From the NCBI GenBank assembly GCA_052325345.1, contig JBKQVG010000319.1, forward strand, positions 1-30,460: 30,460 nucleotides of DNA, given 5' to 3'. Every line of letters starts with the position of its first letter. Position 1 is the stretch's first letter. Below, piece by piece: positions 22,633-30,460 of this stretch. The notes below the pieces were generated by a model, which was given only the letters and a program-made list of their open reading frames with translations, made no database searches and had not been told where the DNA came from. The stretch comes from JBEKYD01 sp052325345 (lineage in GTDB: Bacteria; Acidobacteriota; Terriglobia; Bryobacterales; Bryobacteraceae). The translations under genes and the position numbers were made by a program.

Positions 22633-24078
22633 GTGGAGAAGCCAAGAAACACACAAAGCCGGTCGAAAAAGCAGGTTCCTACCGATCAGGCTGCCGACCT
22701 AGCTCAGGTTCTGGCCCAGAAGGTGGTTGGGCAGCCGGCCGCCACGCGTGTCATTATTCCCTACATTCAAATGTTTCAGGCGGGCCTTTCGCCGGAGGGA
22801 CGGCCCGTCGGCGTGTTTCTGTTGCTGGGACCGACCGGCACCGGCAAGACCAAGACCGTGGAGGCCCTGGCGGAGATCCTGCACGGCAACAAGAAAAGCG
22901 TACTGCGCGTGGATTGCGGCGAGTTTCAGATGGAGCACGAAGTCGCCAAGCTCATTGGCGCTCCGCCGGGCTACCTGGGCCACCGCGAAACCCAACCCAT
23001 GCTGACCCAGCAGAAGCTGAACGCCGTGACCAGTGAAAAATGCGGCCTGTCCCTGGTTTTATTCGACGAGATCGAAAAGGCCGCCCCGTCCATGAGCCGC
23101 CTGCTGCTGGGCGTGCTGGACAAGGGCGTCCTGAGGCTGGGCGACAATTCTTCGGTGAGTTTCGACAAGAGCCTGGTCTTCCTGACCAGCAATCTGGGCG
23201 CCCGCGAAATGATGCGGGAGATCAATCCCGACTTCGGCTTTCAATCGGCGACGGGCGCCGCGCCGCGCCCGGACCTCATGGGCAAGCTGCAGAGCATTGG
23301 CATGGTATCGGTGCGCAAGCGATTCTCGCCCGAGTTCGTCAACCGGATCGACGCCGTCATCACCTATCAGCCGCTCAGCGCCGACTCGCTGTCCGCCATC
23401 CTGGATATTCATATCGCCGACCTGCAGGAGCACGTCAATACCAGGCTCGGCAACCGTTCCTTCAACCTGGACGTGCCCTATGACGCTCGCGAGTTTCTTA
23501 TCGAGAAAGGCACTAGCTCCGAATTCGGGGCCCGCGAGTTGAATCGAACCATCCACCGCTACCTCACCCAACCCCTGGCTACCTTGGTCGCGGCCAATCA
23601 GGTGCCGCCGGGTTCGACGGTTCAGGTGTTGGTCGATCGGGAGCACGACAAGCTCGATATCCGCGCGCAGGGAGCCGCCGGAGATGCCCAGGCCGCCGCG
23701 CCCACGGTCTTGCTGGTGGACGACAATCGCGACCTGCTGCGCTTTCTGGAACGCTTGATGGGCGATGCCGGATGGAATCTGCTGATCGCCGACTCCGCCA
23801 CCGAAGCCAGGCGTCTGGTAAACGAATCCAAGCCCGACGCCGTACTGCTGGATTACATGCTGCCCGACGGCAACGGCGTGGAATTAGGCGTGGAATTTCG
23901 CCAGATCGTTCCCGCGATGCAGGTAATCGTCATGACCGGTTCCATTCTTCCGCCCGAGGAGGAGTCCCTCTGCGAGGAGCACGATTTCCCGGTTCTGCGA
24001 AAGCCCTTCCTGGCGGCCGAAGTCATGAACCAGATTCGCGCGGGCTTCGCCAATTCCTCGCGCAGCGCGCGAAGCTGA
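22633..24078 (+). CDS. ClpB/ClpC-D2-like AAA+ ATPase fused to C-terminal receiver domain
   Basis: A 481-residue protein joining two modules. Residues 25-340 are one class of AAA+ unfoldase module (AAA_2 plus the D2-small domain): Walker A GPTGTGKT 66-73, pore loop GYLG 113-116, Walker B LVLFDEIE 141-148, sensor 1 LTSNLG 184-189, RFSPEFVNRID 230-240 with likely arginine finger, and sensor 2 GAREL 299-303. Residues 357-470 are a response-regulator receiver: acidic D363-D364, phosphoacceptor D407 in LLDYMLPDGNG, T435, and K457 in LRKPF. No N-domain, D1 ring or ClpP-binding loop is seen. The start is GTG 22633 after CGGAGGG. The inferred role is a phosphorylation-controlled unfoldase or disaggregase; partner and substrate are unknown, and no histidine kinase is adjacent. 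Confidence 0.9.
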   Translation: MEKPRNTQSRSKKQVPTDQAADLAQVLAQKVVGQPAATRVIIPYIQMFQAGLSPEGRPVGVFLLLGPTGTGKTKTVEALAEILHGNKKSVLRVDCGEFQMEHEVAKLIGAPPGYLGHRETQPMLTQQKLNAVTSEKCGLSLVLFDEIEKAAPSMSRLLLGVLDKGVLRLGDNSSVSFDKSLVFLTSNLGAREMMREINPDFGFQSATGAAPRPDLMGKLQSIGMVSVRKRFSPEFVNRIDAVITYQPLSADSLSAILDIHIADLQEHVNTRLGNRSFNLDVPYDAREFLIEKGTSSEFGARELNRTIHRYLTQPLATLVAANQVPPGSTVQVLVDREHDKLDIRAQGAAGDAQAAAPTVLLVDDNRDLLRFLERLMGDAGWNLLIADSATEARRLVNESKPDAVLLDYMLPDGNGVELGVEFRQIVPAMQVIVMTGSILPPEEESLCEEHDFPVLRKPFLAAEVMNQIRAGFANSSRSARS

Positions 24079-24164
24079 CGCCGCAGCAGACCACCCACGC
24101 CCGGAAGCGGATCGAGTGTCCATGGAATGCGGACCAGCCCCTCAGTTTGCTATGGTGCTGTTTC

Positions 24165-25691
24165 ATGGCTAAGATTCGGCGGGCTCTGATTAGTGTTACA
24201 GACAAGACGGGTGTGACGACGCTGGCGGCGCGGCTGGCGGAGATGGGCGTCGAGATCGTCTCCACCGGCGGCACGGCGCGCGCGCTGCGGGAAGCGGGGC
24301 TGGCGGTGCGCGACGTGGCCGAGGTCACCGGTTTCCCCGAGATGCTGGACGGGCGCGTGAAGACGCTTCACCCCAAAATTGCGGGCGGCATTCTGGCCAT
24401 GCGGGCGCGGGCCGAGCACCGCCGGTCCATGGCCGAGCACGGGATTCCGGAGATCGATCTGGTGGTGGTCAATCTTTATCGTTTTGAGGAAGCGGCGGCG
24501 AAAGCCGAAATTGCGCGCGAGGAGCTGATCGAGAACATCGACATCGGCGGACCGACCATGATTCGCGCCGCGGCCAAGAATTACCAGGACGTGGCGGTGG
24601 TGGTTTCGCCGGCCGACTACGACGCCGTGGTGGAGGAGTTGCGCGCTTCCGGCGAGCTTTCGGCGGCTACTCACTGGCGCCTGGCGAAAATAGCTTTTCG
24701 CGCCACGGCGGATTACGATGCGGCCATCAGCGCGCGCCTGGAACTGGAAGATTCGGCCAGCCCGCTGCCGCCGGATCTGAACCTGCGCGCGCCCAAGGCC
24801 ATGGACCTGCGCTACGGCGAGAACCCGCACCAAAAGGCGGCGCTCTATGCGGCGCGCGGGCCGGGAATCGCGGGCGCCGAGCAGCTTCACGGCAAGGAAC
24901 TGTCCTACAACAACCTGGTCGATCTGGATGCGTGCTGGCAACTGGCGCTGGAATTCGACCAGCCGGCGGCGGTGATCGTCAAACACACCAATCCGTGCGG
25001 TTGCGCCGAGCAGGCTACCCTGGCGGAGGCTTACGCCAAGGCGCTCGAATGCGATCCGGTGTCGGCCTACGGCAGCGTGATCGGCTTCAATCGCCCGGTG
25101 GACGAGGCCACGGCGCGGGAACTGGCCAGGCTCTTCGTGGAGGCGGTGGCGGCGCCGGATTACTCGGCCGAGGCTCTGGAGATTCTCAAGGCCAGGAAGA
25201 ATCTGCGCCTGATGCGGGTTGTGCCCGGCCTGGATCGCCTGCTGGTGAAATCCATCTCCGGCGGCTATCTGGCGCAGACCGCGGATGACGCCAGGCTCGA
25301 ACGCGCCCAGATCGTGGTGAAGACCCGCCGTGCCCCGAGCGAGGAGGAATGGCGCGGGCTGGAATTCGCCTGGACCGTGGCCAAGCACGTGAAATCGAAC
25401 GCCATCGTGTATGCGCGCGCCGGGCAGACGGTAGGCGTGGGAGCGGGGCAGATGAGCCGCGTGGATGCGGTGAAGCTGGGCGCCATGAAAGCCGTGCTGC
25501 CGCTGGCGGGCACGGTGGTCGCCTCCGACGCGTTTTTTCCCTTTCCGGACGGCTTGGAGGAAGCCGTGCGAAATGGCGCCACGGCGTTCATTCAGCCCGG
25601 CGGATCGGTGCGCGATGCCGAGGTGATTGCGGCGGCGGACCGGCTGGACGCGGCGATGGTGTTTACCGGCGTGCGGCACTTCCGGCATTAA
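24165..25691 (+). CDS. purH: Bifunctional AICAR formyltransferase / IMP cyclohydrolase
   Basis: It catalyses the last two steps of de novo purine synthesis (AICAR to FAICAR to IMP). The 508-residue protein has an N-terminal MGS-like cyclohydrolase domain (ALISVTDKTG, VSTGGTARALREAG, GRVKTLHPKI, ENIDIGGPTMIRAAAKN). The C-terminal transformylase domain has LSYNNLVDLDA, the catalytic KHTNPCG (K273-H274), SDAFFPFPDG and IQPGGSVRD. The open frame extends upstream to 23772, but ATG 24165 (MAKIRRALISV) is the family start. It is 86 bp downstream of the AAA+-receiver gene. It is functionally close to ada at 501 but not linked to it. Confidence 0.97.
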   Translation: MAKIRRALISVTDKTGVTTLAARLAEMGVEIVSTGGTARALREAGLAVRDVAEVTGFPEMLDGRVKTLHPKIAGGILAMRARAEHRRSMAEHGIPEIDLVVVNLYRFEEAAAKAEIAREELIENIDIGGPTMIRAAAKNYQDVAVVVSPADYDAVVEELRASGELSAATHWRLAKIAFRATADYDAAISARLELEDSASPLPPDLNLRAPKAMDLRYGENPHQKAALYAARGPGIAGAEQLHGKELSYNNLVDLDACWQLALEFDQPAAVIVKHTNPCGCAEQATLAEAYAKALECDPVSAYGSVIGFNRPVDEATARELARLFVEAVAAPDYSAEALEILKARKNLRLMRVVPGLDRLLVKSISGGYLAQTADDARLERAQIVVKTRRAPSEEEWRGLEFAWTVAKHVKSNAIVYARAGQTVGVGAGQMSRVDAVKLGAMKAVLPLAGTVVASDAFFPFPDGLEEAVRNGATAFIQPGGSVRDAEVIAAADRLDAAMVFTGVRHFRH

Positions 25692-25806
25692 ATCGGCGCG
25701 ACATCCGGGCGCCGGGATTCTGGCTTCCTCGACTTGGCTTCGGCGACCGGGGCGACTGACCGGGCGCCCAATTATGAGACACTAGCTAGAGTCTTCCCGA
25801 TAGCCC

Positions 25807-26505
25807 ATGCCGTCCGCTACTCACGATCAGCGCCCACAGACCGTCGTTCTGGCCGACGATCACGAAATCGTGCGCGAAGGATTTGCATTGATTCTTTCGG
25901 CCGCGGGCCTGCGGGTGGTCGCGCAGTGCGCGGATGGCGTCACGGCCGTGGAAATGATCGAACGGCATCGCCCGGACTTCGCCGTTCTCGATCTGGAAAT
26001 GCCTGGAATGAACGGTATCGAGGTGATCGCCGAGCTCCGGCGGCGGCACGTCGCGGCCAAGCTGATAATTCTCTCCATCAGCCGCGACGGGGTGCGCGTG
26101 ATGGATGCGCTGCGCGCCGGCGCGGATGCCTACGTACTGAAGGACGGGCCGCGCAAACACCTGCTCGATGCCATGGCCTTCGTGAGCGAAGGCGGCGTGT
26201 ATGTATCCCCGCTGCTGGGCGGCGCGGCCATCTTCACCCAGGCCGAAGTGCTCGCCAAGGGCGATCCGCTGACCCCGCTCAGCCCGCGCGAGCGCGAAGT
26301 GTTTCGGCACCTGGTAAACGGCGACCGGGCCAAGGAAATCGCCGTCCTGCTCGAGATCAGTCCGAAGACGGTGGATACCTATCGCGCCAGCATGATGCGC
26401 AAGCTGGGGGTGTTCGACCTGGTGAGCCTGGTCAAATTCGCTTTTGAAAAAGGCCTCACCGACGCCACCGTCCGGCACGAGACCAAGAAGGGCGCCCCGG
26501 AGTGA
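25807..26505 (+). CDS. NarL/FixJ-type response regulator
   Basis: A 232-residue transcription factor. The N-terminal receiver has acidic ADDHEIVREG, phosphoacceptor D62 in VLDLEMPGMNG, a serine at the switch position (IILSIS) and K110 in YVLKDGP. The C-terminal LuxR-type helix-turn-helix (about 155-215) reads LTPLSPREREVFRHLVNGDR, then AKEIAVLLEISPKTVDTYRA and SMMRKLGVFDLVSLVKFA. No sensor kinase is adjacent, so it is an orphan regulator in this window. It lies between purH and gyrA; whether it regulates either is unknown. No clear Shine-Dalgarno precedes ATG 25807. Confidence 0.95.
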   Translation: MPSATHDQRPQTVVLADDHEIVREGFALILSAAGLRVVAQCADGVTAVEMIERHRPDFAVLDLEMPGMNGIEVIAELRRRHVAAKLIILSISRDGVRVMDALRAGADAYVLKDGPRKHLLDAMAFVSEGGVYVSPLLGGAAIFTQAEVLAKGDPLTPLSPREREVFRHLVNGDRAKEIAVLLEISPKTVDTYRASMMRKLGVFDLVSLVKFAFEKGLTDATVRHETKKGAPE

Positions 26506-26700
26506 GTTGCCCGGACGGGTCGCCCGCTTCACTTAGTTTTCCCCATGGCGGGCAGCCCGCATAGTTGGTGGTGGCGCGGGCGATTGGCCTGCCCCCTTAC
26601 GCGGTCCGCGCAGCGGACGCGGCGAGCTTCGTTCGGCCGCCGCCAGGCACGAACAAAAGGCGAATTTCCTGACGCTGCCGGTAGCTTGTGCTTTTTGACT
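26506..26700. repeat. Intergenic palindromes between response regulator and gyrA
   Basis: GCGGGC-A-GCCCGC at 26548-26560 is a near-continuous palindrome, and GTCCGC-GCA-GCGGAC at 26604-26618 is a second hairpin. Neither is followed by a T-tract. I see no coding sequence. One or both may end the response regulator transcript before the gyrA promoter. Confidence 0.45.
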
Positions 26701-26707
26701 AAATTCT

Positions 26708-26716
26708 TGTTATACT
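26708..26716 (+). promoter_or_regulatory. gyrA extended -10 promoter
   Basis: TGT-TATACT at 26708-26716 is an extended -10 element (TGn plus five of six matches to TATAAT) in an AT-rich stretch. A weak -35 candidate (TTGTGC) is 19 bp upstream. Transcription from about 26723 would give a 23-nt leader containing the Shine-Dalgarno GAGGAA (about 26734) before the TTG start at 26746. Confidence 0.65.
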
Positions 26717-26745
26717 GAGACTTAACCCCATTATGAGGAAACCAC

Positions 26746-29283
26746 TTGGCAGATCAGCAAGAACCACCGCAAGCGCCACCTCCGGGCGGCCAGCCTCCTC
26801 TTCCCGGCACCGGCGGCAGCGGGGACAGCCGCAACCTCGTTCCCATCAATATTGAAGACGAGATGCGGCGGAGCTACCTCGATTACGCCATGAGCGTGAT
26901 CGTGGGCCGCGCCCTGCCCGACATCCGCGACGGCCTCAAGCCGGTGCACCGGCGGATTCTATATTCCATGCACCAGATGGGGCTGTTTCCCAATCGCCCC
27001 AACAAGAAATGCGCCGCCATCGTGGGCGACGTCATCGGCAAATACCATCCCCACGGCGACACCGCCATCTACGACGCCCTGGTGCGCATGGCGCAGGATT
27101 TTTCCATGCGCTACCAACTGGTGCATCCGCAAGGCAACTTCGGCAACGTGGATGGCGATCCGCCGGCTGCGTACCGGTACACCGAAGCGCGCCTGGCCCG
27201 CCTGTCGATGGCTCTGCTCGAGGACATCGACAAGGAGACCGTCGATTTCAAGCCCAACTACGACGGCAGCACCGAGGAGCCCGAGGTCCTGCCCACGCGC
27301 ATTCCGAACCTGCTGGTGAACGGGTCGGCGGGCATCGCGGTGGGCATGGCGACCAATATCGCGCCGCACAACCTGTCGGAGATCGTCGATGCCACCATCC
27401 ATCTGGTGCAGCATCCCAACGCGCCGCTGGCCAAGATTCTCGAGATGGTTCCGGGGCCGGATTTTCCCACCGGCGGGTATATTCTGGGCCGCCAGGGCAT
27501 TATCGACGCCTATTCCCGCGGGCGCGGGCAACTGAAGCTGCGCGCGCGCGCCGCCATCGAGCGGATGGGCAAAGGCGACCGCGAGCAGATCGTGGTCACC
27601 GAGATCCCCTACCAGGTGAACAAATCGCGGCTCATCAAAGAAGCCTCCGACCTGGTCAACGAGAAAAAGATCGAAGGCATTTCCGACATTCGCGACGAAA
27701 GCGACCGCGACGGCATGCGCATCGTTTTCGAGCTGAAGCGCGGCGAGCAGGCTGAAGTGGTGCTCAACAACCTGTATAAGCACACCCAGCTTCAGACCGG
27801 CTTCGGCATCATCATGCTGTCGATCGTCAACGGGCAGCCGCGCGAGTTCGGCTTGATCGACATGATCAAGTACTTCATCGAGCATCGCGTGGAAGTAGTG
27901 CGGCGCCGCACCGAATTCGAGCTGCGCAAAGCCCGCGAGCGGGAGCACATCTTGCTCGGCTTCCAGAAGGCTCTCGACAACCTCGACGAGGTCATCCGCC
28001 TGATTCGCGCCTCGCGGGGCCCGCGCGAAGCGCGTGACGCCATTATCACCGCTTTCGAGTTCAGCGAAAAACAGGCGCAGGCCATCATCGAGCTGCAGTT
28101 GCAGCGGCTGACCGGGATGGAGCGCCAGAAGATTCTGGACGAACTGGCCGAGCTGCAGCGCCGCATCGCCGAATACTTGGAGATCCTGGCTTCCGACAAG
28201 GTCCTGCGCGACGTCATCATCAAGGAGCTGAAGGAAATCCAGAAGGACTTCGGCGACAAGCGCCGCACCGAAATCATCGAGGACGCCGGCGAGATCCGCC
28301 TGGAAGACCTGGTGGCGGTGGAAGACGTTGCCATCACCGTGACCCGCGGCGGATATCTGAAGCGGACCTCGGTCGATACCTACCGGCGCCAGACCCGCGG
28401 CGGCAAGGGGCGCATCGGCATGAGCACCCGCGCCGAAGATTTCGTGGAGTACCTGATTGTGGCCTCCACCCACGCTTACCTGCTGATCTTCACCAACCGC
28501 GGGCGGGTGTACTGGCTGAAGGCCTACGAGATTCCCGACGCCGCGACGGTGGGCAAGGGAAAGCACATTTCCAACCTCATCAACCTGCAGCCGGATGAAA
28601 CCGTGAAGGCGTTCCTGTCGGTGAAGGACTTCGTGCCCGGCCGCTATATCGTCATGGTGACGCGCCACGGGGTGATCAAGAAAAGCGAGCTGACGGAGTT
28701 CGACAATCCCATGGCGCGCGGCATCATCGCGGTGTCGCTCGACGAGGGCGACGAGTTGATCTCAGCCAAGATTACCAACGGCAAGAACTTCGTTTTCCTG
28801 GGCTCGTACCGCGGGCAGGCCATCCGCTTCCGGGAAGAAGATGTGCGCGGCATGGGCCGCCAGGCGCGCGGGGTTCGCGGCATGGACCTGGCCGAAGGCG
28901 ATTATCTGATCGGCATGGAGGTGGTGGAAGAGGAAGGCCTGATCCTCTCCATCGCCGAAAACGGCTACGGCAAGCGCACCAAGCTGTCCGACTACCGGCT
29001 CACCGGGCGCGGCGGCAAGGGCGTGATCAACATGAAGACGACCGGCAAAACCGGGCCGGTAGTGGCCATCCTCCTGGTGAAGGAAGATTCGGACCTGATG
29101 ATCGTCAGCCAGAGCGGCAAGATCATCCGCATCGAATCCTCCACCATTCGCCGGGTCGGCCGCTCCACCCAGGGCGTGAAGCTGGTGAGCCTGGAGGACG
29201 GCGACAAGGTGGCGGCGGCTTCGACGATTCCCGATACGGAGAACGGGGAGCCCAACGGGCAGGAGACCCTGCCGATCCAGTAG
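26746..29283 (+). CDS. gyrA: DNA gyrase subunit A
   Basis: It encodes the DNA breakage-reunion subunit that introduces negative supercoils with GyrB. The 845-residue protein has a Pro/Gly-rich N-terminal tail (about residues 5-28), the winged-helix/tower region (RRSYLDYAMSVIVGRALPDI), the catalytic Y145 in YRYTEARL, the coiled-coil gate, and a C-terminal beta-pinwheel with the GyrA box as QTRGGKG rather than QRRGGKG. In the quinolone-binding region the residues equivalent to E. coli S83 and D87 are T106 and D110. The start is TTG 26746 after GAGGAA; no upstream ATG fits. The gyrB gene is not in the window. larE begins 9 bp after the stop. Confidence 0.97.
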   Translation: MADQQEPPQAPPPGGQPPLPGTGGSGDSRNLVPINIEDEMRRSYLDYAMSVIVGRALPDIRDGLKPVHRRILYSMHQMGLFPNRPNKKCAAIVGDVIGKYHPHGDTAIYDALVRMAQDFSMRYQLVHPQGNFGNVDGDPPAAYRYTEARLARLSMALLEDIDKETVDFKPNYDGSTEEPEVLPTRIPNLLVNGSAGIAVGMATNIAPHNLSEIVDATIHLVQHPNAPLAKILEMVPGPDFPTGGYILGRQGIIDAYSRGRGQLKLRARAAIERMGKGDREQIVVTEIPYQVNKSRLIKEASDLVNEKKIEGISDIRDESDRDGMRIVFELKRGEQAEVVLNNLYKHTQLQTGFGIIMLSIVNGQPREFGLIDMIKYFIEHRVEVVRRRTEFELRKAREREHILLGFQKALDNLDEVIRLIRASRGPREARDAIITAFEFSEKQAQAIIELQLQRLTGMERQKILDELAELQRRIAEYLEILASDKVLRDVIIKELKEIQKDFGDKRRTEIIEDAGEIRLEDLVAVEDVAITVTRGGYLKRTSVDTYRRQTRGGKGRIGMSTRAEDFVEYLIVASTHAYLLIFTNRGRVYWLKAYEIPDAATVGKGKHISNLINLQPDETVKAFLSVKDFVPGRYIVMVTRHGVIKKSELTEFDNPMARGIIAVSLDEGDELISAKITNGKNFVFLGSYRGQAIRFREEDVRGMGRQARGVRGMDLAEGDYLIGMEVVEEEGLILSIAENGYGKRTKLSDYRLTGRGGKGVINMKTTGKTGPVVAILLVKEDSDLMIVSQSGKIIRIESSTIRRVGRSTQGVKLVSLEDGDKVAAASTIPDTENGEPNGQETLPIQ

Positions 29284-29292
29284 ACTATTGGT

Positions 29293-30126
29293 ATGGAGCC
29301 GGTCGAGGAAAAGCAGCAGGGTTTGTTTTCGATTCTGCGCCCCATGGGGCGGGTGCTGGTGGCTTTTTCAGGCGGCGCCGATTCGGCCTACCTGGCCTGG
29401 GCAGCGCACCAGGCGCTGGGCGCCGGCGCCCTGGCCATCACCGCCGATTCGGCCTCCTTGCCGGAATCGCACAAGCGCGATGCGGAAGCCTTTGTGAAAC
29501 GCTTCGGCATTGCCCACGAATACATTCGCACGCGCGAGTTCGACAACCCGGACTACCTGCGCAACGACGCCGACCGCTGCTTCCACTGCAAGGACGAGCT
29601 GTTCGCCCGCATGGCCGAGATGGGCCGCGAGCGCGGCTTCGAGCACATCCTCTACGGCGTGAACCGGGACGACCTGGGCGATTACCGCCCCGGGCAAGCG
29701 GCCGCGCGCCGGCACCGCGTTTCGGCGCCGCTGGTGGACGCCGGCTTGACCAAGAGCGAGATCCGCGAGCTGTCGCGCCGCGCCGGCCTGCCCACCTGGG
29801 ACCGCCCGGCGTCGGCCTGCTTGAGCTCGCGCATTCCTTACGGGACGCCCGTCACCATTCAGAACGTCAAGACGGTCGAAACCGGCGAGGAAGAGTTGAA
29901 GGCTTTGGGATTCCGCCAGTTCCGCGTGCGCTTCCACGGCGACGTGGTGCGGGTGGAAATCGCCCGCGACGAATTACCGCGCGCTCTGACCATGGAGATG
30001 GCCGCGCGCTTCACCCGGATTTTCCGGGAATTGGGCTTCCGCTACGTTACCCTGGACCTGGAAGGCTACCGGCAGGGTTCGCTCAACGAAGTATTGCCGG
30101 CGGCGCAATCGGCCGCGTACGCATAA
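29293..30126 (+). CDS. larE: ATP-dependent sacrificial sulfur transferase LarE
   Basis: LarE donates sulfur from its own cysteine to the pyridinium dicarboxylate precursor of the nickel-pincer nucleotide, the cofactor of lactate racemase-type enzymes. The 277-residue protein has the PP-loop SGGADS (26-31), the RCFHCKDELF segment and the sacrificial cysteine C176 in SACLSSRIPYG, matching the position described for the Lactobacillus protein. The N-terminus and length are normal. larB, larC and larA are not in the window, so the cofactor genes are dispersed. It lies 9 bp after gyrA and is probably transcribed with it, with no obvious functional link. Confidence 0.93.
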   Translation: MEPVEEKQQGLFSILRPMGRVLVAFSGGADSAYLAWAAHQALGAGALAITADSASLPESHKRDAEAFVKRFGIAHEYIRTREFDNPDYLRNDADRCFHCKDELFARMAEMGRERGFEHILYGVNRDDLGDYRPGQAAARRHRVSAPLVDAGLTKSEIRELSRRAGLPTWDRPASACLSSRIPYGTPVTIQNVKTVETGEEELKALGFRQFRVRFHGDVVRVEIARDELPRALTMEMAARFTRIFRELGFRYVTLDLEGYRQGSLNEVLPAAQSAAYA

Positions 30127-30153
30127 AGGCGAAGACCGGCCCGCCCCAGGACG

Positions 30154-30291
30154 CTAGAAATCGTCATCCTCGGAGGACTTTTTCTTGCCCTTGTGCCGCA
30201 GCACAGCCAGGATAATCAGCACTACCGCGCCGATCCCGGCAATCAGTTTCACGCTTTCCTGGGTGATGAATAAAGCCAATGGAGCAGTCAT
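30154..30291 (-). CDS. Small single-pass membrane protein
   Basis: A 45-residue product starting MTAPLALFITQESVKLIAGI. One hydrophobic helix (about residues 17-34, ending in VLIILAVL) is followed by a charged cytoplasmic-type tail, RHKGKKKSSEDDDF. The frame is open upstream to 30435, but those residues look random and ATG 30291 gives a compact, protein-like product. No clear Shine-Dalgarno is present. The family is not recognised. It is convergent with larE, whose stop is 27 bp away. The 30292-30460 sequence upstream shows no other gene. Confidence 0.5.
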   Translation of the reverse strand: MTAPLALFITQESVKLIAGIGAVVLIILAVLRHKGKKKSSEDDDF

Positions 30292-30460
30292 AATTGTTAG
30301 CTCTGAATCCGGAAGTATAGAACAGATGACGCGCCAAAAGCCAGTCTTCGTGCGATAGTTTCTCCGAGGCTCGAAAGCTAAGCAAAGGGACTGCCACGAA
30401 ATAACCAATCCAATCACTAGCAACCGCTGCCTCACGGTCGCGGCTCTGACTCAACGACAC

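Noticed and set aside
23772..24164. N-terminal extension of purH
   Set aside because: It overlaps the receiver domain of the preceding gene in another frame, and PurH family members start at MAKIRRALISV.
24150..25688. 512-codon minus-strand open frame opposite purH
   Set aside because: It is antisense to a conserved enzyme and rich in His and Arg, a codon-composition artefact.
26959..28668. 569-codon minus-strand open frame opposite gyrA
   Set aside because: It is antisense to highly conserved gyrA; the translation lacks recognisable motifs.

Overview
The window is a GC-rich bacterial chromosome segment, most likely from an Acidobacteriota genome near Solibacter/Bryobacterales. The pointers are the N-terminus of an acidobacterial-type ADOP/MacB permease, small coiled-coil hypothetical proteins, MEMO with an extra N-terminal domain, Cas6-like RAMP proteins outside a CRISPR locus, REP palindromes with a RAYT remnant, and a mix of housekeeping and accessory genes. 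This assignment is inferred from protein style only. No tRNA, rRNA or CRISPR array was seen.

Layout. 1-500: palindromes and a decayed chimeric ORF (coiled-coil start joined to a PIN-toxin fragment). 501-5200: adenosine deaminase (-) diverging from glgB (+) with only 19 bp between start codons, then a PYROXD2-like FAD oxidoreductase. 5201-6692: accessory patch with a frameshifted unknown gene coupled by ATGA overlap to a VapB/Phd antitoxin and a VapC toxin, then a palindrome. 6693-9871 (-): bifunctional aroD-aroE fusion, small Tat-signal protein and amidase, one tight operon. 10049-10659: a second decayed chimera (ADOP permease start plus a hypothetical protein). 10725-10928 (-): cold-shock protein. 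11075-15701 (+): thiL, serine beta-lactamase-like hydrolase, O-methyltransferase and MEMO-family protein, closely packed. 15753-19911: accessory island with VapBC (-), a three-way-junction palindrome, a helicase-less ISP-like restriction-modification protein, a long REP hairpin and a RAYT transposase fragment. 19915-21686 (-): Cas6-like protein followed by an esterase. 21700-22350 (+): csp-infA unit with a terminator/possible antiterminator leader and a long intergenic hairpin. 22633-26505 (+): ClpB-D2-like AAA+ ATPase fused to a receiver domain, purH and a NarL-type response regulator. 26711-30126: gyrA from an extended -10 promoter, followed 9 bp later by larE. 30154-30291 (-): tiny membrane protein.

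How it fits together. The backbone genes serve purine metabolism (ada, purH), glycogen (glgB), the shikimate pathway (aroDE), thiamine diphosphate (thiL), translation and cold response (csp, infA), topology (gyrA) and nickel-pincer cofactor sulfur insertion (larE). Between them lie two toxin-antitoxin patches, one R-M island bounded by palindromes, and gene fragments. The most unusual candidates are the AAA+-receiver fusion with a palindromic operator candidate at its promoter, the csp leader with mutually exclusive hairpins, the helicase-less ISP-like enzyme beside REP/RAYT debris, and the array-less Cas6 paired with an esterase.
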